Of a stretch of DNA of 64,000 nt, positions 1 to 11,200 are shown piece by piece. Where the stretch lies: the NCBI GenBank assembly GCA_010356995.1, contig ML996690.1:499420-563419 (forward strand). Direction: 5' to 3'. The DNA comes from Trichodelitschia bisporula. Taxonomy: Eukaryota > Ascomycota > Dothideomycetes > Phaeotrichales > Phaeotrichaceae. The notes below the pieces were generated by a model. That model ran no database searches and was not told where the DNA came from. It saw nothing but the letters and a program-made list of their open reading frames with translations. Both the position numbers and the translations under genes were made by a program. Positions within the stretch are counted from its first letter, which is position 1; the number at the start of each line of letters is the position of its first letter.

Positions 1-267
1 GCCGGCTCGGGAAAGGCGCTGCAGACGCTCGAGGGCCAGTCGGATATCAGCGCCGTGGCCTTCTGGCTGGACGGCAAGCAGTCGCCAGGTTCCGGATCGG
101 ATCCTCCACGTCTCAGAATCATCGAGGAATGGATAACCATAGGCGCGGAAAAACGTCTTTGGCTTCCAGTCGACTATCGCAGTCCGCGTCACGTCGCCAT
201 TCACGGGGATAAGATTGGCTTGGGGTATTCGTCTGGTCGAGTGCTGTGCATGGAATTCATTTGCTGA
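1..267 (+). CDS. C-terminal end of a WD40-repeat protein (partial), probably a NACHT-WD40 NLR-like protein
   Basis: Frame 1 is open from the first base of the window to a TGA at 265-267, so this is the last 88 codons of a gene that starts outside. The translation has a WD40-blade look (TLEGQSDISAVAFWLDGK, then EEWITIGAEKRLWLPVDYR). It ends in GDKIGLGYSSGRVLCMEF, which resembles the closing blade of fungal WD40 tails that follow a NACHT domain in STAND/NLR-type proteins. The NACHT link is inference from that ending; the ATPase part is not in the window. The reading frame shows no damage here. It could equally be the end of another WD40 protein. The gene at the opposite edge of the window is a NACHT gene, but it faces the other way and is a separate locus. 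Confidence 0.6.
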   Translation, partial: AGSGKALQTLEGQSDISAVAFWLDGKQSPGSGSDPPRLRIIEEWITIGAEKRLWLPVDYRSPRHVAIHGDKIGLGYSSGRVLCMEFIC

Positions 268-1480
268 AGTGTCTCTTAACCTCCTCCCCACCCACCTCCG
301 TTGCGCCCGTTGTCTTCTTATACCTTTTTTTTAGAGCGGAAGTGGCAATGAATTACGTATTGAAATGGGACAGCTTTAAGATCGAATCCTCAAATTACAA
401 ATAGTTATTACAAATAGTAGCAATGGCGGATGAAAATATCACCATCAGTGATGTAATAGCTTCAATACATTGTGGATCTGGAAGTATCTGGAATTAACCA
501 TTCCTTCACAACGCAGAGAAAGATATGATGGAATGTGGTGGCTTTGTTGAAAGTTTGCCACTCCCAGCTTCTTGTCTAGCAAAGCGTTGACGAAGACGGG
601 CCCAGGCCCTAGCTCAACCTGGTCCAAGCCGGAAAAGGGAGACGGTCACATACAGCATGCCCTCTCATTAACCTCCATTGATAAAGACGTGAAATTGCGT
701 TAGGATGCTAGGCGAATAATCCTATCTTTGTCATCTGAGACCCTACAGAGAGCCCGATTCTGGAGCGCCACCTCCGCCCGCGCCACCATCTCCATCCGCG
801 CCACCAACTCCACCCGCGCCACCAACTTCACCCGTGCCACCAACCCACTCGCCACCTGCGTCACTGCCTCGGCTCGTCTTCCCTTCCCTCACCACGGTAC
901 AACTCCATACTTAGCCCCCTAGCCACCCCATTCGGAGAATCGGAGTGCGAGGTAGTGTTGCCTGAGTCACGTCGAGGCAGAGCTGACACTGCGAAGACGG
1001 AATAGGGGTCCTAACAGGCGCCCCCGCTTAATTGAGATATGACCCTTCCGATACTCATGATACTTCGCTTGCCGGTCCAACCGGGCCGGTCTGGAGAGGG
1101 GAGCCGGCGACGGGCCGAAGACGGGGCGATTTAAGGGAGGCGTTGTGGTTCAATGCGGAGGGTAGGACGAGCACATGTTACTGCCCATCTAAAATCACTT
1201 AGCGCATCAGTAATTTCTAACTGAAGGAAATCTGTCGCTGGATTTAGCGGTAAGACGGAGGAAAATATCGGCTAGCAAGGATGACAATACATAGGCTAGT
1301 CTAGATTGAGCACTTTCCTCACTGAGCTAAGGGTACGGACACAGGTCAGAGATAGGACGTTTTCGAATTCAAATCTAGCCGGCCAAGTATAGCACAGTAT
1401 TTTTTCGCGGATAATATGATGAGGTAACCCGTATTAAAGTGCTGCCGAGGGCGGTGTCCTAATCTGGACTTCCTAATGCG
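268..1480. other. Gene-poor stretch with an 18-bp proline-codon minisatellite remnant
   Basis: No convincing gene. At 765-850 there are four to five copies of an 18-bp unit close to GCGCCACCAACTCCACCC, which in one plus frame would read PPAPPTPPAPPTSPVPP. The open frame is short and has no start or partner exon I can see, so it looks like a fragment of a proline-rich coding repeat or a simple minisatellite. The rest is unremarkable mixed sequence. Confidence 0.5.
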
Positions 1481-1598
1481 GAACGCGGACATAGGTCAAA
1501 CAGTACACCAGTCCCCGTCTGCTCACTGAAGTTAAGCTTCGAATCGGTTGACTAATAGTTGCGTGGGTGACCAGCAGCGAATCCCAGTTGCTGCATGT
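1481..1598 (+). pseudogene. 5S rRNA pseudogene, degraded copy of the 5S gene 456 bp downstream
   Basis: This aligns base for base, without gaps, with the 5S gene at 1937-2054 (constant offset of 456). It keeps the internal promoter region (AGTTAAGCTTCGAA and GCGTGGGTGACC) and is followed by T runs. Its first ~10 bases (GAACGCGGAC) no longer match the 3' end (GCTGCATGT), so helix I cannot form. Helix II is also mismatched, with AAAC where the good copy has GAAG. Several differences are C/T or G/A changes (GAACCGG to GAATCGG, CTAGTAG to CTAATAG), as RIP or ordinary decay would give. Most likely a non-functional dispersed 5S copy. Confidence 0.7.
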
Positions 1599-1936
1599 TT
1601 TTTGTCTTTTTTGCACCCCAGAAGCTTGCTGATCGGCCCGTTCAGCGGGAGGAGCTCCGAAGTTTAATGTTAGCCGACACTCTGGCCGAAGGACCAGCCG
1701 AAAAAGTCATAGCTGTCCCGTCCGCAAAATCAGCCAGGCGAGGTGGCCATGATAATATTTCAGGTGGCCCGTGAAGCTTTCTGCTGAGCCGGCTGATGGA
1801 GGGGAGATGTTCCGCAGCTTAACGCACGTCCCCTATTCCAACTCAAGAACGCTCTCGCTCGGAGAGCTAACACTTCTTTTGACAATGCTTCCGTTTTTTT
1901 TTGCCAGTCATTATTTAATCGGCAACACAGTTCACT
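1599..1936. other. Spacer between the two 5S copies; no gene seen
   Basis: About 340 bp with no supported ORF. It ends directly at the 5' base of the downstream 5S gene. Because both 5S copies share only the 118-bp gene and the following T-rich bases, this spacer does not look like part of a repeated 5S unit. Confidence 0.5.
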
Positions 1937-2054
1937 ACATACGGCCATAGGTCGAAGAGTACACCAGTCCCCGTCTGCTCACTGAAGTTAAGCTTCGAAC
2001 CGGTTGACTAGTAGTTGCGTGGGTGACCAGCAGCGAATCCCAACTGCTGTATGT
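1937..2054 (+). rRNA. 5S ribosomal RNA gene
   Basis: A 118-nt sequence with 5S architecture. Helix I pairs ACATACGGC (1937-1945) with GCTGTATGT at the 3' end over nine pairs, one of them G-U. Helix II pairs GGTCGAAG with CTTCGAACC with one bulge, and helix III closes CAGT with ACTG around CCCCGTCTGCTC. The internal control region (AGTTAAGC) and the signature GCGTGGGTGACC are intact. A run of five T at 2054-2058, and a second T run after it, would terminate RNA polymerase III. Helix II differs in sequence from the well-known Aspergillus/Neurospora 5S, but both strands of the helix differ together, so it stays paired. Dispersed single 5S genes are normal in Pezizomycotina. Confidence 0.88.
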
Positions 2055-2447
2055 TTTTGTCTTTTTGCCCACGGGGCTATGTGGAGAAATCAATGAAGTG
2101 TTCACAAAGGTGTAACATGACAGAAAGCGTAGCCGATTCGTTGAAGAAGCCTATGTTGAAACATCACTCCCCGTCTAGCTCCATGCCTGCAGAGCAGCAA
2201 AGCCATATACAAAGCCGTAACATCGTCCCTTTTTTTCCCTCAGACCGTTTCATAAAAACCCTACACTCAGACCCCCCAAAGACAAAAGGGGTATATCCCA
2301 TGCACAAGCAAACCCGCAAAAAAAGCAGCAAGCAGTCCCGAGTACAGCATCAAGATCAAGAACCAAGACCGAAGGAAAAGCGACCCAGAAGCCACCGCAC
2401 TCATCAGACTCAGCTCTCCTCACCCGCTAACAACTCCCCGCTAATCA
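2055..2447. other. Spacer between 5S rRNA and the OPI1 stop; no gene seen
   Basis: About 390 bp holding the pol III terminator T runs and the 3' flank of OPI1. An open frame beginning at 2051 (188 codons) uses the end of the 5S gene as its start and runs into the antisense of OPI1, so I do not call it. Confidence 0.5.
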
Positions 2448-4025
2448 TCACCTCTTCTCTCCCCCCTCCCCCCCACCAGCACCAGCACTCACCCCCTTCT
2501 CCCCTCCATCCTCCCCCTGCCTCCTCCCCATCCTCTCCAACCACCCCTCCGCACTCTCCACCGTCGCCCCCACCACAAGACCGACCTGCTCAATCATCTC
2601 CAGCCCCTGCCTCGTAAACCCAACCATACTCCGTCCCCACCTCGCCGTCTCCTCCCCCCCCACACCCGCTCCCCCCTCCCCCGCCCCCGCCTCCGCAATG
2701 CGCCATCGTTGCGGAATACTCAAAAGCTGCCTCCGGACAAACGCGCCCGCGTTCGCAGGGAGCGCAGACCCGGCATGCGTGCTCACGGCGCGCACGACGC
2801 CGTGCAGTGTACGTAGAACGTCGTGCCCGAGACTGCGGATGCGCTGCGCGAGCGCGTGGCTCGCAGCTTGCTGCTCGGGAGTGAGCGCATAGGCTCGTTG
2901 CGTCTGCCGCTCCACCGCCTCATCCCCTTCCCCACCCGCAAGGCTGCGCTCATAGTCGCGCAGCAGCTCCTGCAGCGTATGCATCAGGCCGGCGAGGTGC
3001 TGCGCCGCGCCACGCAACAGCCTGAGACAAGTCTTCAAATTGCGCAGACTGGTCTCACTGAGCGCTGCCCCAAGTCCGGAGGTCGTAACTGCAAGATTGG
3101 TGCGCCAGTCCCGCTGATCATTCCTTGGCTCCGTCTCCACATACCGCGGCGAGCGATTATCGTCATACGCAGGGAGGGGCTCGAAAGCACCCTTCTCAAC
3201 ATCTGGCTCGACGCGGCGGCGCTTAGGTCCCGCATGCTCAGCACCCCCATCACTCAGCCGCCGAGTACCCAGATACCGCCTTATCCCCGTTTCCACGCCC
3301 GTATGGCGGCTGACGCAGTTCACGGCGCCGACGACCGGGGAGCCAATGTTGCGCTCGACGAATTCAGCGCTGTTGCGCAGGAAGGCGGGCGAGTAGTGTT
3401 TTGTGGTGTTGTAGGCTGAGAGCGAGGTTTCGATTGTGCCGCCGAGCCAGGGGTGGGAGGCGGTGAGGAGGGAGAGGAGGGGTTCGGGGTCGTCGACGGT
3501 GCCGGTGTGGGAGTGGTGGATAGAGGAGGGGCGGGAGTTCGGCTGGACGGTGCTGGAGGTGCTGAGGGTGGAGGGCGAGCGGATGACTTCTGCAAAGGTT
3601 GTTAGTGGGGTCAAGGCGTAAGCCTCTGCGCGCTACGCACCGAGATTGCGCAGGCCGCGGAGGGCTTCGGCCGCCATGCGCGTGTCTGCGTCGTCGAGGC
3701 TCATGACGCTGGGTGCGCGACCTCGTCGTTCATCGTAGCTGGCTACGCTCTCTGAGTCCTTGGGGCTCGTTATCTCGCCCGGTGTCGTGTTAGGGACGGA
3801 TGGGAACGAGGAGGTGGATAATGTGCTCGGCGCATTCCAATGGGGTGGGCGCGGTGGTGCGAAAGTTGTGCGCGTGCTGTCTGGCAGACCGAGGGATTTG
3901 AGGTCGGGAAGACTGAAGTTGAGCGGTGGAGGAGGGGAGGTGGGGGTGTCGTGGTGGGGGACTGAAGGGAGGGTGAGGCTGTCGTCGTGCGAATAGGCCG
4001 GTGGCCGGTCCTGTTGGAGCTCCAT
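2448..4025 (-). CDS. OPI1: Opi1-family transcriptional regulator
   Basis: Two exons, 4025-3641 and 3589-2448, with a 51-bp GTGCGT...TTTGCAG intron, encode about 508 residues. In yeast Opi1 is the membrane-tethered, phosphatidic-acid-sensing repressor of phospholipid synthesis genes; its role in filamentous fungi is less settled. The family block MAAEALRGLRNLEVIRSPS spans the splice junction. It is followed by PLLSLLTASHPWLGG, SAYNTTKHYSPAF and EFVERNIGSPVVGAV (about residues 165-215). A short basic cluster PKRRRVEPD near residue 250 could be a nuclear signal. A leucine-rich helical region (TCLRLLRGAAQHLAGLMHTL) follows, and the tail is Gly/Glu-rich. The N-terminal ~110 residues are Ser/Thr/Pro-rich and probably disordered. 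The ATG at 4025 begins MELQQDRPPAYSHD, a common start for the family. Confidence 0.9.
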
Positions 4026-4622
4026 GGTAGAATTTGTGTGTCAGTGATCGAAGTTCGGTAAACGGAGTTCGTGGTGGGGGTTTTGCGGTAGTGGGCGCGC
4101 TGTGGTGGGGGGCTGGGTTTACTTGAGTTGAGTCCGACTCAGGAGGTCCCGAGGAGGTACAAGAGACATGAAAAAGTGTAGAACGGCGATGGTGAGGGGA
4201 GCGCAGGTGAAGACAAGTTGGATGAGATGAGGTTGCGATTTCGTGTTACCAGACCGATCGTCGGTGAGATGAGGAGGGAGATGGTGAGGGGAAGCCGAAA
4301 AGAGCGGACAGAGGGCGGGCTGGGTGCCAGAATCTCGTTCCTTTCGTCTCTCTCGTTTCGGTGGGGCGGGAGAAGAGCGACGAGAATGGACGAGTGATAG
4401 TCGAGCAGCTGGGGGGGGGGGAGATCAGCTTGGTTGTGCGTCACATGCCAGTGACCAAGGACATTTGGCCCAAAGGCGCAAAAGCAACGAGACTTTTGGG
4501 GGATCGGTGCAGCATGTGAAGCGGTAAGTGTGGCCAATCCTTGTGGAAGTGGCTTGAGGGCTGAATGCTTCATATTATTCTTGAATAAGTTTTCTCGTTG
4601 GTTGAAAGCCATCGTCATCAGG

Positions 4623-4663
<41 letters not shown>

Positions 4664-6169
4664 CCCCCTCCTCTCTGTGAACAGACAACTCTCTCCGTCT
4701 CGTCCGTATCTACTAGAACTATTACACAAAGTCTTCTTGCGCACGACTCAACATCTTCACCGAGGAGAACAAAAATGACTCCCGAACTGCATTCCGATTT
4801 CCCGCTCTCGCCAACTAAAGCGCCGTCATCGGGAACCCACTCAGATCTCGTCCGCCCTACCAAGCCCGTTGCCGCCAGTACCAAAGCACCAGAGCTAACA
4901 GTCCTACTAGCAAATAGATAGGCGGACGACATCCGAGAAATCAGCATTTAATAGCATCCTTTGCTCAAACTTTAACCGACGATGCGTGTTGTTGTAGGTT
5001 GTGAAACGGCGCGTAAAACCTCATGCTTGTCATGACACGTGAAAGAAGAGAGCAGCAAGAAGTGGATATGGAAGGATTGGTAAGAGGGCATATACAAGAC
5101 TCGCCCGAAGCGGCATCTTATTCCTGCTTGTCGCATCTTTTTCTCTATTCTCTCTGGCTCTTCTTTTGCCTACCTTTTCTCTTCGCTTATATCGCGCAAA
5201 GCCAGTGAGAAGCGCATGATCAGGCGTCGGGCGCTCCGTCTCCCTGACCATACCCATTCACGCAGACGTACCTATATTCTGCTCACATATATACGGCGCC
5301 GTCTTGCCATTCCCTAACGCACGCCTATAGCATAGAATCAGCGGTCAGATGGACTTTCCTTCCAAGATTCCGGGGACCAAAAACCAACACCCGCAACACT
5401 CGCCGTCCACGTATTCGTTTAAGGCATCGACGAAGCTAGATTGCGACTTACAAATCCTCTTTCTGCAAACTCTTCAGCCTTGGAGTTAGAGAGAGGCCCA
5501 GAGTCAGAGCCCTTTCATATGCTCAGAGCCCCCAAAACCAGGTTCGCAGCACTCGATTAACAAGGTCTGCCCTATATCCCACATGTGACAGCCACGAGCC
5601 TAGCGAATCGAGGCCTTCTTTCAGGGCCCAGCCGCGCTGCCCACGCCGCGCACACTCTATCCCGTGTGAATTGCGGCGTGTCGAACGCGCGGCGAGCGTC
5701 GGGAGCCGGAATGTCGAGCGCGGGGTTGTGGGGGCGGCGAGGAATGCCGAAGCGCATGGTTCCCTGCGAATGCCATGCCGCCCGGAATGCCCCTCCAAAC
5801 ATCCCCATCAACATCTGCAGCTCCATCGTGCGAATAGCTGACCGCTCGGAGTGCGGTTCGACAGTACAGCCGTAGACGGTGGGATAAGTAATCCATAGCA
5901 CACTTCTCACTCAGCTTCCCCACACGCCGCGGTGATCGCCCACGCAGCGCAGCCAACCGAACGTTTCGGCCAAGTACCGAGGTGTGGGCATCGACTGCGG
6001 GGTGCAGCATCGCGCGCCTCAAGGCTGGGGAAGGGACCGCACCTGCGCGCCCACCGTAAGCAACGCAGAGACAAAGCAGAGGCACGAAAAACGCATCTGC
6101 AACCATCCATCCCAAGTGCCACCTCACCTCCCTCACCCCCATAAAAGAACGGGAAATAAAGCCGTCAAA
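4026..6169. other. 2.1 kb divergent spacer between OPI1 and the enoyl-CoA isomerase gene
   Basis: Upstream region of two divergently transcribed genes. It contains an (ATC)n microsatellite at 4623-4661 and pyrimidine-rich patches. Short ORFs over the microsatellite read as poly-His or poly-Met and are not credible genes. No other gene is supported. Confidence 0.6.
4623..4661. repeat. (ATC)n microsatellite, about 13 units
   Basis: Uninterrupted ATC triplets about 600 bp upstream of the OPI1 start codon, outside any supported exon. Likely to vary in length between isolates. Confidence 0.95.
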
Positions 6170-7195
6170 ATGCCGGGCAAATACAAGGACATCATCCTCG
6201 AGATCAAGGGGCCGATTGGCATCATCAAAGTATGCCAGCCCTACGCCCTCGCTCCGCTCTCTGTCCAATGGCTGATAATCTCGTAGTTCAACCGCCCCAA
6301 GGCCCTCAATTCCTTCGGCGGCACCCTCATGCTCGACACCATCGCCGCCTTGCGCGAACTCAACGAGCACCCGGACACCGTCTTCACCGTCCTCACAGGC
6401 GAGGGCCGGTTCTTCAGCGCCGGCGCCGATGTCAAAGGCACGTTATCCCACCCCGCTCCTCCTCCTCCTCCTCCTCCTCCTCCTCCTCCTCCTCCTCCTA
6501 GCTAATACCCGCGCAGCATGGGGCGGTGGTCCTACGGCTGCGGAATATGACAACGCGGCGCAGAAGAAAGTCGCGTATCTCGAGAAGTTCGCACCAGCGC
6601 TTGAGATGATGCGCTCAATCATCGACCACAAAAAAGTCTTCGTCCTCGCGCTGAACGGGCCAGGCGTCGGCGGCGGCGCAGCCTGGTTCGAAGGCGTGGC
6701 GGACATCGTGCTGGCCGCCGCAGGGGCCTGGCTGCAAGTCCCCTTCAACGCGCTGGGCCTCGTACCAGAAAACGGGTCCGCGACGGCGTTCGCGCAGAGC
6801 ATGGGCGTGATTCGGGCGAATGAGTTTCTGATGTTTGGGCGGAAGCTGAGCGTGGAGGAGTTGGAGAAGGTGGGGATGGTTAATAGGATTTTTCCTGCGG
6901 AGGGGTTTCAGGACTCTGTGGTGAGGTATTTGGAGGAGCAGGTTGAGGTTAATGATGGGAGGTCCATGATGGAGACGAAGAGGTTGCAGAATGCGCCGTT
7001 GAGGGATGCGAGGTTGCTTGCGGTGGTGAATTCGATTGATGCGTTGGCGGAGAGGTTTGTTGCTGATGCGCCGGCGAAGAGGTTTGCGGCGAAGAAGGCG
7101 CTGCTTGAATGTGAGTTTTGCTTCTCCCCGATGCCGGGCGAGATGGGGGTTGCTGACGGCTTTTAGCAAAATCGAAGACGAGGTCGAAGATCTGA
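6170..7195 (+). CDS. Peroxisomal enoyl-CoA hydratase/isomerase family protein, probably delta3,delta2-enoyl-CoA isomerase
   Basis: Four exons (6170-6229, 6287-6437, 6517-7110, 7167-7195) give 277 residues, the usual length for fungal enoyl-CoA isomerases. These enzymes shift double bonds so that unsaturated fatty acids can enter beta-oxidation. The crotonase fold shows in FNRPKALNSFGGTLMLD, then GEGRFFSAGADVK (oxyanion-hole region), NGPGVGGGAAW and FNALGLVPENGSA; the Glu in the last block sits where the isomerase catalytic acid is expected. The last exon adds only SKSKTRSKI, so the protein ends in SKI, a variant type 1 peroxisomal signal. Introns 1 and 3 are GT-AG. Intron 2 appears to start with GC (AAAG|GCACGT) and contains a (TCC)n run. 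The exact isomerase subtype is inferred. Confidence 0.85.
6438..6516 (+). other. GC-AG intron carrying a (TCC)n microsatellite
   Basis: The reading frame on both sides requires exon 2 to end with a phase-1 G at 6437 and exon 3 to begin with CA at 6517. The only junction that restores the DVKA-WGGGPT frame uses donor GCACGT and acceptor CGCAG. The nearby GTTATC cannot keep the frame with any visible acceptor. The intron holds about 14 TCC units at 6457-6498. Confidence 0.65.
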
Positions 7196-8249
7196 AGGGT
7201 GAGGGGATCTGTGAGATCGTGATGGCGGCAGGGATTGAGCACGCAATATCAAAATCAACATCTGTTCATACAAATTGCATAGGATAATGTACAAAGTACC
7301 AGCGCTTCCATCGCTTTCTCGCCGCACTTTCCACGATGCCAGGAATGCGTTCACCTGAAGGGCATTGAAACGCTAAGTTGCACAAACGCAACAACAATGC
7401 AGCCTCATCACTTGCGAGCGTACGCATCTCGCCGGTTGACCTGACAGCAAGCCACAGGTTCAACCACTGTCCCACTTTGCTTTTCGATGTTCCCAACGCA
7501 GGCCACTGCGAGGCCCCAGCGTGTCCCAATGCAGATCTGGAGATCCCGAAGTAGGTGATGATAGGTTCCGAAAAAGGTGGATGACGATGGCAGGCTGAAG
7601 CCACGAGTGAAGCTAATCGTTCGTTTTTCAAGATGGAGATTCCCCCCTCGTCCTCTCTTCTTGTCTTTTTAGATTTGCGTCATGCTTCAAGTGCTGCCAT
7701 CGTCAAGCTTCTGCTATTTGGATGCAATGGACAATCTGCACCTCCTTGCTCTACCTGTACTCCAGACACGCCATCCTCCGAAACTTGCATCTCAACTCCT
7801 GCTTTGCTGTCGTGGCACAACAAGCGCTTGTTTTGGCCTTGCTGTCGATGTGGCGCCAGCGGCTGAATCTGGTAGGACAGTGGTTCAACCTCGCCTGCTT
7901 CCCGCCTCTCATTGGTTCACATCCCCCAAACTCCACAGCCCTGGTGTGGCGCCGCTTAGCAACGGGTCTAGTCCAAAAGCGGGAATTTGTACACAAGGTC
8001 CAAGCGTCACCAAACTCTCTCTGCCACCGCAACTTCACAAGACACTGCCCGTTCGTCCAGATCTCAAAGTCACCCCCCTGCTCTCCGCTCCGCACCCACC
8101 TCCTCTCTTCTACAGCGCAGGCATCACGAACATTCCTACGCTTCATCGCTCTCCCGCCCGTCGCTCTGTCCCGCCCGGCTCGCGGCGCTTAAGCGCAAAC
8201 AGTTGGCATACCTCACCGCCTAGCCTCGCACCTCCGCAACACCCTCACG
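7196..8249. other. 1.05 kb spacer upstream of CYK3
   Basis: No supported gene. It probably holds the 3' flank of the isomerase gene and the promoter and 5' leader of CYK3. Short overlapping ORFs on both strands show no recognisable motifs. Confidence 0.5.
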
Positions 8250-11200
8250 ATGGCACAACCGCTCCCCATGAAATTCCCCTGCTGGGTGAAAGCAATCTAC
8301 TCCTGGGGCGGTGAAGTACTACACACCCTCCCCTCCTCGAGCAAACACAGCTAACCCACCCCCGCAGACAAAGCGCGACCTCGGCTTCCTCGAAGGCGAC
8401 CTGATCGAATGTCTCAATGCCGGCGACGGCTCCTGGTGGATGGGCCGGCTGCGGCGCGACAGGCGCATGGTCGGCCTCTTCCCCTCCAACTTCGTCGAAG
8501 TCCTCCCCGCAGACTTCACCCCGGGCGGCAGCCGCAATGCGTCGCCGTTGCCCGTCCGCGCGCCCTCGGCCACCAAGGCTCCCGTCCCGCAGAAATCGAA
8601 GAGCATGTTCAGGAAACCGTTCCAGGCGTACTACAACGCCAGCCAGCCGAATCCCGAGGCCGCGAAGCGCGAGCTACAGCAGAAGACCGGCGGCACGGGG
8701 ACACCGGGTGGCAGTCTTAGGCAGACGCATAAACCGTATTCGTCGATGAAGAAGGCCGGTTCGAATGAGAGCACCCCGTCGCCCCAACTCGCGGCCCAGC
8801 GCTCGAAGTCCGCGGCTAAGGGCCTGGTCATGGAACCCGTGCCGCGAAATGGACACATCGCGCGTGCCGCTTCGCCCGCTCCCCCGCCAGCCAGCTACCG
8901 CGCCGTGTCGCCCGCACCACCAGTTCAACAGTCCAGCTACCGGACCGGAGCTGAACCAGAGCGGCAATCGAGCTACCGGGCACACGAACCAGAGCGTCAC
9001 GGCAGTTACAGAGCCCCGGAACCAGACCGCCACAGCAGCTACCGTGCCCACTCCCCGGCTCCTCCTCAGAACTATGCTCGCGCTGCCTCCCCAGCTCCTC
9101 CTCAGCACTACGCCCGCGCCGCCTCCCCCGCCCCCCCTCACAACTACGCCCGCGCCGCCTCCCCCGCTCCACCAGCGCATTACCGCGCCCACTCCCCCGC
9201 TCCGCCAGCACACTACCGCGCTCACTCCCCTGCTCCGCCCATCGATTACCGCACTGCCTCCCCGGCCCCCCCAGCGCACTACCGCGCTCACTCCCCCGCA
9301 CCCCCTCAGAACTATGTGCGCACCGCATCCCCCGCCCCCCCAGCGCACTATCGTGCCCACTCCCCCGCCCCTCCTCCGCCCGACCACTTCCGCGCGCCTT
9401 CCCCCGCTCCTTCCGCGTACCGCCCGTACAGCCGCGGCCCCTCGCCGACTCCCTACCAGGCGATGCGTGACGGGGCGCTGTCGGACGCAGGCTGGGAGCG
9501 CGAGGATTCGCCACCGCCACCTCCTCCGCCACCGCACCGTGTCTTCCAGCCCAGCCGCGCGCCCTCCCCGCAGCCACCGCCCCAGTTCGAGCAGCCGCGC
9601 CATCTGACGCCCGAGCCACCGAGCCCGCTGCCGGGGATGACGCCCAGCCCGCTCACGAACGCAATGAACGACGTCATGAACTGCATCGAGGACATGAGTT
9701 TGTCGCAGACCAAGCCTGCGAAGCCGGATGAGCCGCTCAGCGTCTGGTCTCCGGAGGCGTTTGATGAGATCTATAGTACGGCGAAGAAGGCGAGACCGCA
9801 GACGTCACTTGGGTTGGAGCATCAGGATAGTGGGTATGGGGGGAGTGGGCATGATTCGCCGGTTGGGTTTGCGGGGAATGCGAAGGCGGGGCCGCCGCAG
9901 GTTGAGGATTATGTGCAGCGGATGGAGCGGAGGTTGCGTGCGTTGCATGAGGCGGAGGGGACGAAGCCTGGCGCTGGCAATGGGACGGGGGATATGGGCC
10001 CGCCGCCGCCGCCGCCCAAGAATGGGGTTTCGCGGCCTGGTTCGCCGCAGGAGAGTACCACGAGTTTTGGCTCGCGCAAGGGGAGCAAGAAGCTCAAGCA
10101 CCGCAAGTCAGCCTACGAGTTGGGGCGCGAAATGCTCGGCCGCACGTTTACGACCAAGACGAGCGCGACGTCGACAACGCATAGCAGCGGGAGCACATCG
10201 CACACGCTCATGAGCGCGTCGTCGGCCGGCGGCATCAGCGCCACCAGCGCCGGCTCCCTCTACCGCAAGAAACTCGGCATGGGGCACGTCCGTCCGCAAA
10301 GCGTCATGGAAACGGGCTCCCGTGGCGGCGGGTCCCGCGCTGGATACCCGTTCAGCGCTTCAAGGCCGCAGACCCCGATGACGGGCGGCGTGAGCTACCA
10401 CTCGTCGCACGATAGTGGTGCTCAAGTTCCGGACACGCCGGACACGGTTCAGAAGCCGGAGTGGATGGGCGAGGTTAATGCTACGCCTAGTGTGCTGGGG
10501 GGATTGGCGACGCCGCGTCCGCGCAAGAGCGGGTTTTTTAAGAAGATGATTGAGACGGCGAGGACGGGGACGGCAAATGTCAGGAGTACGATCTCGTCGG
10601 CGGGTTCGCATTCCCGCCCTGGGTCCCCGGTTAAGGGCGGCGCGATTGCGAATGGGATTACCAGCCTTAGTGGTGGCCCGTCCCGGCCGCAGTCCTCGGC
10701 CGCGGCGCGCGATATGGGGCTTAATAATGCGGTGGACTGGGTGCAGGTCCGGCGCGACGTCAACCGGTCCAACAGCCTGAGCCGCAACGAGCGTGCCGAG
10801 CGCGCAGAACGGTGCCAAATGCTCGACCTACCCGTTCTCGCACCCGTCGATATCCTGCGCGACACGCTCGAGGGCGACGAGGACATGGACGGGCTGGCCG
10901 TCGCCGAGCCCACGGACTTCAATGCGTGCAATCTCGCGCTCGTGGACAAGAGCGCGCGCTTCGTGAATAACCTCCCGCCCGTCACGACGCCCGCGCAGCT
11001 CGTGCAGGGCTACCTCTGCCGGCCATACCGCTCGGACGTCCAGCGCCTGCGCGCGATATTCACTTGGGTTGCTGAGCGCATCGCGTGGGAGGAAGCCTTC
11101 GAGGGCACCGTCGACACGCGCCGCGTGATTAGCACGAAACGGGGCTGCGCCGAGGAGGTTGCCGTGCTGGTGGCGGAGATGTGCGCCGCCGTCGGGATTC

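Noticed and set aside
1481-2058. 5S-derived SINE for the two 5S copies
   Set aside because: The copies share only the 118-bp gene and short T runs, with no common tail or target-site duplication; dispersed 5S genes explain them better.
4139-4921. Open frames rich in His or Met over the (ATC)n run
   Set aside because: They exist only because a stop-free microsatellite is read in different frames; no family motif and no splice context.
8674-9603. Gly/Val/Arg-rich minus-strand repeat protein
   Set aside because: It is the antisense reading of the CYK3 SPAPP repeat.
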